Below, in pieces: positions 32,334-38,856 of a stretch of DNA of 56,093 bases (position 1 is its first letter; each line of letters begins with the position of its first letter). The position numbers were made by a program, and so were the translations under genes. Source of the DNA: Candidatus Nitrosopelagicus sp. (lineage in GTDB: Archaea; Thermoproteota; Nitrososphaeria; Nitrososphaerales; Nitrosopumilaceae); the NCBI GenBank assembly GCA_028345575.1, contig JAOMDR010000005.1, positions 1 through 56,093 of the forward strand, given 5' to 3'. Below the pieces are notes generated by a model. The model was not told the origin of the DNA, did no database searches, and was given only the letters and a program-made list of their open reading frames with translations.

Positions 32334-33377
32334 TTAGAGCCAATGCTTGTCACTTTCGTCTTGCCTTAAAGCTTGAACTTCTAGTAGTTGGGATTTTTGT
32401 TCTTCATTAAATTCAGTTACAAGACCCTTAAGATTTTCTTGAAAGGCATCATTATCCTTCCAGTCGTTTACATTAAATGCAGTCATGAGAGAATAAAATG
32501 CATTTTGTTTTTCACCCAACTCCAATTCTATGAATGATTTGGTGTACCAGTCAACAGCATTGCCAGGTTCAAATCTCATGGCATATGTTAAGTGTTGTAA
32601 TGCCTTTGATTTGTAACGTAAAACATCCTCTTTGTTATGATTCTTGTTAGTCTCTTCTACATCGGACCATTGTTGATAATATACTATATACGCACGACTA
32701 ATCTCTGCTCTCTTTTTAGAGTCGTAAGAATTTTCTAAAATACGTTGAGCTTTTAATAGATAGTCTCCTGCAGATTTCATAATTTCACATCTTGCATTAT
32801 AAGAGAATTTCTCTGACCCGTCCTTTACCCCTGTTATTGCCATTATGCTAATTGTTGTAGATACTTCTAGTAAGAGTTCAATATTCTTGCTATTTTTTAG
32901 CATTGCAGGTTTTAGAAATTCCTCTAATAATGAATTACATTTTTCCCACGTAAAGCTTTTGCTAGGTTCTTTATCACCTTCACCAAAATTAGTCCAATAT
33001 GCACTCCATGTTTTGTACGATTCAAGTAAAAAATCAACATTATCTCTCCAGTTTGCATCATCATTTGCCATGATAAGCTGAGATATGTCTACTGCATTTT
33101 CCAACTGTTGAGGATTTGCAAGAGTTTTCATTTTTAGTGTGGCTATGGTTGGATCTGCAAATTCTGGATCCATTTCCTTAAGAATTTCTAATGCGTTAGA
33201 TAAATCATCTGTGTGTATCATGCAAGTAGCCTTAAGCAGATCATAGTGAAATTTTTCAATCTTATCTAATGAATCATATTTTTCATATATTTCATCTATT
33301 GATTTTATTGCCTCAAAATGATCTCCATTTCTTGCTAATTTTTCTAGGACTTCGATATATTCCGGTGTAAAATACAA
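32334..33377 (-). CDS. TPR-like helical repeat protein of the island, 347 aa
   Basis: Starts at a TTG (33377); an A/T-rich TATA-like region lies about 26 nt upstream. The whole protein is predicted to be alpha-helical with repeat-like units, for example HFEAIKSIDEIYEKYDSLDKIEKFHYDLLKAT, LSNALEILKEMDPEF and KALQHLTYAMRFEPGNAVDWYTKSFIELELGEKQNAFYSLMTAF. The last of these is a good TPR pair. It has no signal, membrane segment or catalytic motif. Within the island it faces away from the four-gene operon. The function is unknown; scaffolding or peptide binding is plausible. Confidence 0.72.
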   Translation of the reverse strand: MYFTPEYIEVLEKLARNGDHFEAIKSIDEIYEKYDSLDKIEKFHYDLLKATCMIHTDDLSNALEILKEMDPEFADPTIATLKMKTLANPQQLENAVDISQLIMANDDANWRDNVDFLLESYKTWSAYWTNFGEGDKEPSKSFTWEKCNSLLEEFLKPAMLKNSKNIELLLEVSTTISIMAITGVKDGSEKFSYNARCEIMKSAGDYLLKAQRILENSYDSKKRAEISRAYIVYYQQWSDVEETNKNHNKEDVLRYKSKALQHLTYAMRFEPGNAVDWYTKSFIELELGEKQNAFYSLMTAFNVNDWKDNDAFQENLKGLVTEFNEEQKSQLLEVQALRQDESDKHWL

Positions 33378-33505
33378 TGTTTGAAATAATTGATTTAATT
33401 TTATATTAAAAGCGGAAGGTCAATTTTGAACCTTCCAGTTCGAATTTTACCTGTCGGTATTTTTTATGTCTTCCCAGATAATAATCAACTATTTCTTAAT
33501 CGTGT

Positions 33506-33601
33506 ATGAATCACATAGAAATCAAACTCTTGAGGAAAATTCAAGAAGAAAGAAGAAAGAAGCAACGTGGAGAACAGATGGAGTTGTTCAACAATGAGTG
33601 A
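33506..33601 (+). CDS. basic mini-protein, 31 aa, first gene of the island operon
   Basis: ATG at 33506 to TGA at 33599-33601 encodes a single charged helix, MNHIEIKLLRKIQEERRKKQ and on to MELFNNE. Its last codons overlap the next gene's ATG in the string ATGAGTGA. The same kind of junction is repeated two genes later, which argues that this frame is translated. An A/T-rich AGATAATAATC lies about 26 nt upstream. The peptide could be a coupling leader or a small regulator. Confidence 0.45.
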   Translation: MNHIEIKLLRKIQEERRKKQRGEQMELFNNE

Positions 33602-33827
33602 TAAGCCATCGGATGATTATGTGAAAGAGATGATGTGTTGTGACAACGCAGATTGTGTTCTGGAAACACAACAAAATCCATCTGCATCCAGGTTCACAGA
33701 ATCATATCATTGTAAAAATTGTAAGAAGACCATTGTGTATTACATCATACTTGAAAGATATGAGAGGTATGGCAAATTTGGAAATCTAGAATATGAGAGA
33801 AATTTGTGGGGTGTTGAATATGAGTAG
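33594..33827 (+). CDS. zinc-finger-like protein of the island, 77 aa
   Basis: I place the start at the ATG at 33594, not the in-frame GTG at 33567, because the ATG overlaps the upstream stop by 8 nt. The cysteines MMCCDNADC and YHCKNCKK give a possible four-Cys zinc site separated by a polar loop. A C-terminal helix rich in aromatic and basic residues follows (YYIILERYERYGKFG). The stop overlaps the next ATG in ATGAGTAG. The role is unknown. Confidence 0.65.
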   Translation: MSDKPSDDYVKEMMCCDNADCVLETQQNPSASRFTESYHCKNCKKTIVYYIILERYERYGKFGNLEYERNLWGVEYE

Positions 33828-34308
33828 ATCTGATAGATGGGATGATAGAGAAGCAAAATGGGATGAAACATCTTTCCATATCGGGGAGCGAACTCCTTCT
33901 AATTCCATCATTTATTGGCAGAGAAACTACCTATTGAACAAAAACAATGAAGATAATCCTGAACCAATAGATTTTCTTAGAGCCATGAAAGAATTGGCAA
34001 ATTTACAATTATCCAAATCTAATGAGGATGTGAATATGATCTATTTTGAAAGAACTGATACTGGAGATTCGATACGATTTATCTATATTTTTGGATGCTG
34101 GTATGTTGTAAGTGACTGGCAGGATGAAAGTGTATATGAAACAAAATTTGTCTATGTTGCAAGATTAACCAACAAACAAACCTCCACCATAGCGAGACTG
34201 TGGTTTGAAGACCAACCTTGGACCGGCTTTGTAGATGCGTGGAGAGTTTTGAGAGCCAACATTGACGGTAAACTTGACATCGGTGATTTAATTGGTGATA
34301 ATCCATAA
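33820..34308 (+). CDS. hypothetical Trp-rich protein of the island, 162 aa
   Basis: The chosen ATG (33820) overlaps the upstream stop by 8 nt; a longer in-frame start at 33793 is less likely. The protein is rich in Trp and Tyr (SIIYWQRNYLL, FIYIFGCWYVVSDWQDE, RLWFEDQPWTGFVDAWRVLRA) and seems to have a central beta-sheet. It has no membrane segment or known motif. Its stop shares a base with the next ATG (TAATG). I do not recognise the family. Confidence 0.7.
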   Translation: MSRSDRWDDREAKWDETSFHIGERTPSNSIIYWQRNYLLNKNNEDNPEPIDFLRAMKELANLQLSKSNEDVNMIYFERTDTGDSIRFIYIFGCWYVVSDWQDESVYETKFVYVARLTNKQTSTIARLWFEDQPWTGFVDAWRVLRANIDGKLDIGDLIGDNP

Positions 34309-34865
34309 TGAACAAAAAAGAAAAGATATTCTATTTGGGAATTATTTTTGCAATCATAATCTATGTAACTGCACATGTTAGTAATGGTCAGAACTCTGAT
34401 GAATTAAAAAAATGGTCTTTGATTGGAATTGTAATTGCAGTACTTCTTGGATTTGTTATATCCTCTCATTATGCCAGCAAATCTAGGAAAAGATGTGATC
34501 CGTTTAGTGATTCGTATCGAAAAGGAACATACTCGACGTCATTACTGGATAAAATATATGATATTTTGAGATGCGTACGTATTCCAAGGAATCACAAATC
34601 AAAAGAAAAGACCTATTCTGGAGATTATTCACAAGGATATACAAAACAAAAAACTTCCGAACCTACATACTATGATATCTTGGGCATTACAAAGTTTGCT
34701 ACAGAGCAGGAGATTAAAAATGCATTTAGAAAACAAATTTTAAAATTCCATTCGGACAAGAATCACATTGATGAAGCAGATGAGTATGTTAAATTACTTT
34801 ATATGATTAGAGACACATTACTTTCATCTGAAAAACGATTCGTTTATGATGCAAATAGGAATTAG
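34308..34865 (+). CDS. two-TM membrane protein with C-terminal J-like domain (HSD instead of HPD)
   Basis: 185 aa. Transmembrane helices lie at about residues 8-25 and 36-55. They are followed by a basic linker and a J domain from residue 121: YYDILGITKFATEQEIKNAFRKQILKFHSDKNH ... YMIRDTLLSSEKRFVYDANR. All helices of a DnaJ domain are recognisable, but the invariant HPD loop reads HSD (148-150). The membrane topology would put the J domain in the cytoplasm. It probably no longer stimulates Hsp70 in the usual way. It is the last gene of the island operon. Confidence 0.78.
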   Translation: MNKKEKIFYLGIIFAIIIYVTAHVSNGQNSDELKKWSLIGIVIAVLLGFVISSHYASKSRKRCDPFSDSYRKGTYSTSLLDKIYDILRCVRIPRNHKSKEKTYSGDYSQGYTKQKTSEPTYYDILGITKFATEQEIKNAFRKQILKFHSDKNHIDEADEYVKLLYMIRDTLLSSEKRFVYDANRN

Positions 34866-34886
34866 CATCGTGTAAAAAAGATTTAT

Positions 34887-35399
34887 TCATTCACTCGTTT
34901 TTAAAATTTTTCTTACGTTATCATACGCTTCTAATAATTTTTCTCCATTTCCTGTTATTGTATATACTTGTATATTATGACCCGTTAGATTAGTTTGAAT
35001 CCTGCTGATTGGATTATCTTTTTTCCATTCTTTAATTTCTCTTTCATCTTCTTTTTTAGCGTCTCTATGTGTAACCAACTTTAATTCGTCCATTGTTTCA
35101 AGATATTTAGCTAACATACTAGATCCTCCACCACTCTCAAGTAAAAGTGGTTTTGTAATGCCAAGCAATTTTGATTTCTCTGGATCTTCACATGTCAATA
35201 TTCTCTTGATTCCTGCTTTTGTTACAATCGCTTTAGGTTTACTTTTGTCGTTTTGAAAATCCTTCATAATGTTCAATATGGAATGGAATATCTGAGCATT
35301 TTGCAAAATTTTGTCTTGTTCTTCCATGTTGTTACGTGTATACGAATTAATTAAAAATTTTGTAACTGTTGTTTTTTCTCGATGTGTCAGATTTGACAT
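34887..35399 (-). CDS. winged-helix (PadR/MarR-like) protein of the island
   Basis: 170 aa from the ATG at 35399; an in-frame longer start at 35453 gives an odd N-terminus. A helical region (residues 1-60) is followed by IVTKAGIKRILTCEDPEKSKLLGITKPLLLESGGGSSMLAKYLETMDELKLVTHR, a winged-helix with recognition helix near the SSMLAKYLETM stretch, and a C-terminal wing TITGNGEKLLEAYDNVRKIL. It is probably the island's transcriptional regulator, facing the operon convergently. The TATA for it is not clear. Confidence 0.68.
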   Translation of the reverse strand: MSNLTHREKTTVTKFLINSYTRNNMEEQDKILQNAQIFHSILNIMKDFQNDKSKPKAIVTKAGIKRILTCEDPEKSKLLGITKPLLLESGGGSSMLAKYLETMDELKLVTHRDAKKEDEREIKEWKKDNPISRIQTNLTGHNIQVYTITGNGEKLLEAYDNVRKILKTSE

Positions 35400-35493
35400 T
35401 ATGATTATGATGGAATGGGGAAAAGACCCTCCGATTGTGATGAAATGGCACAATTATTGGCAGGATATTTCTATTCGGTATTCGCGTTTGAAA

Positions 35494-35504
35494 CGGCATT
35501 GAAC
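35494..35504. repeat. inverted copy of the left-edge 11-mer near the right island edge
   Basis: CGGCATTGAAC is the exact reverse complement of 32128-32138, 16 nt inside the right att copy. The left copy lies 10 nt inside the left one. Part of the match (CGGCATT) is shared with the tRNA end, so it may be a recombinase arm site or simply another piece of duplicated att. Confidence 0.45.
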
Positions 35505-35519
35505 AGGTCGTCAAAAAGC

Positions 35520-35532
35520 CCCCCTCGGCATT
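35520..35532. other. attR-like direct repeat (copy of the tRNA-Phe 3' end)
   Basis: CCCCCTCGGCATT is identical to 32106-32118 and is preceded by GTCAAAAAGC, weakly similar to the tRNA T-loop. No tRNA body is attached. It marks the right boundary of the island, just before the promoter of the Lys-rich protein gene. Confidence 0.7.
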
Positions 35533-35589
35533 ATAATTCTTCATAGTGAAATATTTAATAAGATGATATTCTGATTTTCATCGAATCAC

Positions 35590-35814
35590 ATGGTAGAAAA
35601 GAAAAAAACCACAAAGAAAGATGCAAAAAAGACTACAAAGAAAGCATCTAAAAAGACTACAAAGAAAGCATCTAAAAAGAAATCAAACTCTGAACCTTTG
35701 GATTCAGGAATAGTGATTGTTGATGATGATTTATCAGTAGATAAAGAAAGTGAACGTGAAGAAAGACGTGCATATTTAGAAGAAGCCCGCTCTCAAGAAG
35801 CAAGTTCAGATTAG
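35590..35814 (+). CDS. Lys-rich, histone H1-like protein with tandem repeat, 74 aa
   Basis: The N-terminal half is made of KKTTKKASK units (KKTTKKDAKKTTKKASKKTTKKASKKK in pieces), like bacterial and eukaryal H1 tails, and should bind nucleic acid. The C-terminal half is acidic (VDKESEREERRAYLEEARSQ). Two exact 24-nt tandem repeats at 35631-35678 encode the repeat, so it can expand or contract. It starts 58 nt right of the island boundary. The function is inferred from composition only. Confidence 0.75.
   Translation: MVEKKKTTKKDAKKTTKKASKKTTKKASKKKSNSEPLDSGIVIVDDDLSVDKESEREERRAYLEEARSQEASSD
35631..35678 (+). repeat. two exact tandem copies of a 24-nt coding repeat
   Basis: Both copies begin GACTACAAAGAAAGCATCTA and are identical over 24 nt, encoding eight residues (TTKKASKK). 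The repeat is in frame, so slippage would change protein length without a frameshift. Confidence 0.85.
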
Positions 35815-35848
35815 AAATACTTTTCACATACAATATGATGCCTAATTC

Positions 35849-36088
35849 ATGAAAGCATTATGCATGATTACTGTGAAACCTGGCATGGTGGATAAAGTGG
35901 TTCAAATTTTGAGGAAAAAAAGAAAAATCTCTAAAGACATAATGGTTGTAACTGGACGGGCAGACATATCTGTAATTTTGAACTCATCAATAGATGAGAT
36001 TAACAATGTTGTGATTGATTTAAAAAATGTAAATGAAATTGTTAATACTGAAACACTAATTGAAGTAGAGGTGGATTTAGGATGGTAA
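35849..36088 (+). CDS. stand-alone Lrp/AsnC ligand-binding (RAM) domain protein, first of a pair
   Basis: 79 aa, covering only the C-terminal RAM fold of Lrp-type regulators: KALCMITVKPGMVDKVVQIL, VVTGRADISVIL and IVNTETLIEVEV. No DNA-binding helix-turn-helix is present. Such single-domain proteins may sense amino acids and modulate full-length Lrp proteins. It overlaps the next gene by 7 nt. Confidence 0.8.
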   Translation: MKALCMITVKPGMVDKVVQILRKKRKISKDIMVVTGRADISVILNSSIDEINNVVIDLKNVNEIVNTETLIEVEVDLGW

Positions 36089-36303
36089 GGGCTGTGATAC
36101 TTGTAAAATCTCCAAAAAAATTGATAGCTGCAAGATTAAGAAAAATAAATAGAATTACAGAATCATTCCCTGTTAGTGGTCAATTTGATGCAGTGGCAGT
36201 GATTGACGTTGAAGAATTATCTGAAATTAAAGATGTTACCACCGAAATACAAAAAATTCCAGGTGTTGAACGAACTGAAACTATGGTTGAAGTAAATCCA
36301 TAA
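36082..36303 (+). CDS. stand-alone Lrp/AsnC ligand-binding (RAM) domain protein, second of a pair
   Basis: 73 aa and again only a RAM domain: RAVILVKSPKKLIAARLRKI, VSGQFDAVAVIDV and VERTETMVEVNP. It lies in the same operon as the preceding gene with overlapping ends and probably forms a hetero-oligomer with it. The ligand is unknown. Confidence 0.78.
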   Translation: MVRAVILVKSPKKLIAARLRKINRITESFPVSGQFDAVAVIDVEELSEIKDVTTEIQKIPGVERTETMVEVNP

Positions 36304-36335
36304 AATCTTATATCTAATAATGTTGTTTATGGGGT

Positions 36336-36755
36336 ATGAACATTAAACGAATTGGAAATATAATATTAGAAGTAAAAGATTTGGATGCATCGATTAAATT
36401 TTATCACGAGGTTTTAGGAATGCCAATAAAAAATGAAAGACGGAATTGGGTGGATTTAGGTCAGCAATCCGGAGGAATTTTGAGTTTACATCCTGCATCA
36501 ATTACAACATCTCATACAAGTTCAACAAAAGAAAATGGAATTTTAATTGGATTAACTATCGGAGATTTAAATTCTGCGATGGATGAATTATCGGCTGCGA
36601 AGATAGAAATATTTCGAGATATTCAAGAAAGACAAGCGGGTAAGAATGCAATTATTTTAGATCCTGATGGATATATGATTTCTTTATTTGAACCTGATTT
36701 CTCAGAAAGTAAAGACAAACAAACTTCAGGATATGTGGGATTTACGCCCGAGTAA
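36336..36755 (+). CDS. glyoxalase/VOC superfamily protein
   Basis: 139 aa with the VOC beta-alpha-beta-beta-beta pattern: IGNIILEVKDLDASIKFYHEVLGMPI and NAIILDPDGYMISLFEPD. Members bind a metal and act as lyases, isomerases or antibiotic-binding proteins; the substrate cannot be told here. A CTTATATC TATA box lies about 26 nt before the ATG. It converges with the DUF6659-like gene, with a 14-nt overlap of the 3' ends. Confidence 0.85.
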   Translation: MNIKRIGNIILEVKDLDASIKFYHEVLGMPIKNERRNWVDLGQQSGGILSLHPASITTSHTSSTKENGILIGLTIGDLNSAMDELSAAKIEIFRDIQERQAGKNAIILDPDGYMISLFEPDFSESKDKQTSGYVGFTPE

Positions 36756-37128
36756 TTATTTTTTTTATTTTATTTACTAAGAGGGTATTTGATTTATTTT
36801 TTTTATTAATTGTGACATAGTATGTTATCCCATTTTTATAAAATAATAGAATATTAATTTTTTTATGAGTTATTGAAATAAATTCCACAGAACCTAATGT
36901 TTTTGATGTTTCCCCCCTTAATCTCATCATCGAGGCAATCGCAAAAAATTCATGGCGTACTAAATCTGGAGAAAAAATGGGTTTCACACCTGGTCTAATT
37001 TTTCCAGATATTGTACGACCATATTCATTGAAAACTCCGGCATAGCGTATATCGTTGGAAATTGATAGAATTTGTTCACATTTTATCCTATTCTGTGTAA
37101 CAGTTTTTGTCCAAGATTGACGGTTCAT
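36742..37128 (-). CDS. DUF6659-like hypothetical protein, 128 aa
   Basis: 128 aa, basic, with ISNDIRYAGVFNEYGRTISGKIRPGVKP near the N-terminus and beta-hairpin-like KKINILLFYKNGITYYVTIN in the second half. It resembles the truncated protein at the left window edge (IRYVGVYN). I link it to the thaumarchaeal DUF6659 family from memory. There are no membrane or catalytic motifs. The function is unknown. Confidence 0.7.
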   Translation of the reverse strand: MNRQSWTKTVTQNRIKCEQILSISNDIRYAGVFNEYGRTISGKIRPGVKPIFSPDLVRHEFFAIASMMRLRGETSKTLGSVEFISITHKKINILLFYKNGITYYVTINKKNKSNTLLVNKIKKIITRA

Positions 37129-37183
37129 ACATGTCTAAAATATTCCATAATTAATAAACCACATTAAATATTGATTTTTCAAA

Positions 37184-37363
37184 TTGAATATTATTCCTAA
37201 AGAAAAAATTAACCAAATACTTCAATCCGACGCCATTAATTATCTTGAGACTTCTGAGAGACTAATTCTCAAAAATATATTGGAAAAGGAAACAATCACT
37301 GAATCCGAGATTACCAATTTAGATAAAATTCTTCAAAAATATAAAAAATTTATTAGAAATTAG
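37184..37363 (+). CDS. hypothetical helical protein, 59 aa (TTG start)
   Basis: Sixty codons from TTG 37184 to TAG. The product is amphipathic-helical and charged (ERLILKNILEKETITESEITNLDKILQKYKKFIR). No ATG lies in frame upstream. The sustained reading frame in A/T-rich sequence and the helix periodicity support coding, but the start is uncertain. It converges with the next gene, with an 11-nt overlap. Confidence 0.45.
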   Translation: MNIIPKEKINQILQSDAINYLETSERLILKNILEKETITESEITNLDKILQKYKKFIRN

Positions 37364-37736
37364 ATTGTGATGATTTTTTCTCTGATTTCTCAATCTGTTT
37401 TTTTAACTCAAGATTTTCTTTGAGTAGCTTATCATTTGCTTCCTTTAGGAGTGAAAATGATTTTTCTTTATTGTAAAGTGGATGACCTGGAGGGAATATT
37501 GATTCAGAACCATTCAGTAAACCGTCTGCATATTGACGAAACATTTGATTGAAATCTTCAAGATTTGGCATCATGGAAGCATTTCTTTGATTAAATTTCT
37601 CTCGAATTTCCTTAATTCCTGTAACTCCGGTAGGAGGTCTGCTTGTAGGAGGGTAACGTACGGAATTTTCAAGACCGTGATTTACATCAGCTGCATTAAA
37701 TGGTGTTTTTTTCTGATTAAAGAATCCCATATCCAT
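37353..37736 (-). CDS. hypothetical protein with C-terminal coiled coil, 127 aa
   Basis: I use the ATG at 37736. It lies about 25 nt from a minus-strand TAAAATAT, while an in-frame TTG is at 37757. A Pro-rich, likely disordered N-terminal part (RYPPTSRPPTGVTG) precedes NLEDFNQMFRQYADGLLNG and a coiled-coil tail (LLKEANDKLLKENLELKKQIEKSEKK). There is no recognised domain. It is probably an interaction or assembly factor. Confidence 0.7.
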   Translation of the reverse strand: MDMGFFNQKKTPFNAADVNHGLENSVRYPPTSRPPTGVTGIKEIREKFNQRNASMMPNLEDFNQMFRQYADGLLNGSESIFPPGHPLYNKEKSFSLLKEANDKLLKENLELKKQIEKSEKKSSQSNF

Positions 37737-37828
37737 ACTATGAAGGCTTTTGAACAATATTTTAGCATTCGTATAGTGCCTTTGTGCTCAAATTGTGAAT
37801 AAACGTCGATTTTTAGTCATATTCTTCT

Positions 37829-37851
37829 GATCGCAGATCCTTATAGCGATC
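37829..37851. promoter_or_regulatory. inverted repeat flanking a TATA box (candidate operator)
   Basis: GATCGC (37829-37834) and GCGATC (37846-37851) are perfect inverted arms around 11 nt that contain CTTATA. The TATA is centred 27 nt before the ATG at 37870. A repressor bound here would cover the TATA box. Confidence 0.4.
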
Positions 37852-37869
37852 ATGAATTTGGATTGATTC

Positions 37870-38019
37870 ATGCAAAGCAATAAAGTGAAACGTTGTCTAA
37901 AATGTGAAAAGATAATCAGAGACAACGAATTACATAAAATTGTAATGTATGTTGTAGAAGAACAATTCACCGAACATCACTATGAACATGTAGAATGTCC
38001 AGATAAATTTACCATTTAA
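37870..38019 (+). CDS. small Cys-rich protein, 49 aa
   Basis: 49 residues with CLKC near the N-terminus and a late C (HVECPDKF) plus several His (EHHYEH), enough for one zinc site. It has a TATA box at the right distance, framed by an inverted repeat. It converges with the cyclase gene, with a 4-nt overlap. The family is not recognised. Confidence 0.55.
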   Translation: MQSNKVKRCLKCEKIIRDNELHKIVMYVVEEQFTEHHYEHVECPDKFTI

Positions 38020-38834
38020 TCCGAATGATAGTAAACCGGGTATAACTCTCCAGTTTCCCTGCTATGATATTTCCATTCATCTTCACCCCATATCTTTTTT
38101 GAAAATTCTTTTCGTAATGAAGGATGAATTCTGTTGTAGACATCTTCACCTATGAGTATTTCTTGAGGTTTCGCTTTCCCTTGAATTTTTGCTGCAATAT
38201 TCATAGCAGGGCCTAAAAGATCTACATGTGATTTTTCAGCATCAGACCCATATCTGACAATCATATTAGTTCCAAAGTCAATGCCAATTTTTACAAATAA
38301 ATCTGGATAGTCGTATTGATTCAAAATTGGATTAATACCTTCTTGAATAATCTTAATCATTGATTTTCCCGCACTAATTGCATTATCTGCAGCAATCAAA
38401 GAGCTTGCATGAACAAAATATCCAATTACCGCATCCCCTACAAATTTTAAAACAAATCCGCCATGATGTTTAACAGCAAATGCCATTTCTTGTGCAAATG
38501 AACTAATTATTATTGCAACTTTTTCTTCAGGTAATGTTAACGTAATATCCGTAGACCCTACCAAATCAACATACATTACAACCATGGATTGTTTTTCATG
38601 TACATGTTGCCTAAGATATGCATCGGATCTATCTACCGTCGCATCATATTCTATCCCTTTTTTTAATGAACTCCAAATTCTTTTTTGAGTTTCTTGAATC
38701 ATTGTTTCAGAATCTATTACCTTCTCATCACTCTTTCCAAGCATCATATCCACCACACTACCTTTTTGACTGGTGTCTTCTTGTTCTGAACTTGTAGAAG
38801 GTAATACCGAATCTTCTTTATTTCCCATTATCAT
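38016..38834 (-). CDS. class III adenylate/guanylate cyclase-like protein
   Basis: 272 aa. A nucleotidyl cyclase homology domain spans about residues 80-240: VVMYVDLVGST (first metal Asp, D90), LKFVGDAVIGYF (second metal Asp, D134), and AMNIAAKIQGKAKPQEILIGEDVY. It would make cAMP or cGMP from ATP or GTP if active. The N-terminal 60 or so residues are polar, Ser/Glu-rich and probably disordered. It has no membrane segment. The methyltransferase-like gene lies upstream on the same strand, 22 nt away. Confidence 0.85.
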   Translation of the reverse strand: MIMGNKEDSVLPSTSSEQEDTSQKGSVVDMMLGKSDEKVIDSETMIQETQKRIWSSLKKGIEYDATVDRSDAYLRQHVHEKQSMVVMYVDLVGSTDITLTLPEEKVAIIISSFAQEMAFAVKHHGGFVLKFVGDAVIGYFVHASSLIAADNAISAGKSMIKIIQEGINPILNQYDYPDLFVKIGIDFGTNMIVRYGSDAEKSHVDLLGPAMNIAAKIQGKAKPQEILIGEDVYNRIHPSLRKEFSKKIWGEDEWKYHSRETGELYPVYYHSD

Positions 38835-38856
38835 ATTCTTAAAAAATTACTGTGTT

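Larger units (their letters stand above)
32119..35532. mobile_element. tRNA-Phe-associated genomic island, integrase not found
   Basis: The stretch is bounded on the left by the tRNA-Phe 3' end and on the right by an exact 13-bp copy of that end. It carries only genes of unknown function: a TPR-like protein, a four-gene overlapping operon including a membrane J-like protein, and a winged-helix protein. Housekeeping genes flank it on both sides. CGGCATT occurs five times within the two edges (four direct, one inverted), as expected for att core and arm sites. No tyrosine or serine recombinase is visible, so it may be a decayed or non-autonomous element moved by a recombinase elsewhere. Confidence 0.65.

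Noticed and set aside
32266-32337. 23-aa frame MSKVNQPHSRRLIFLLVLDY with an upstream GGAGGG
   Set aside because: The purine-rich stretch is too close to the ATG for normal spacing, the peptide has no recognisable motif, and it overlaps the stop of the minus-strand gene. I keep it only as a note; it might be a remnant of an older element.
32119-35519. The island as a provirus or plasmid
   Set aside because: No replication, capsid, packaging or conjugation gene is visible, and no recombinase. Only the att-like repeats support mobility.
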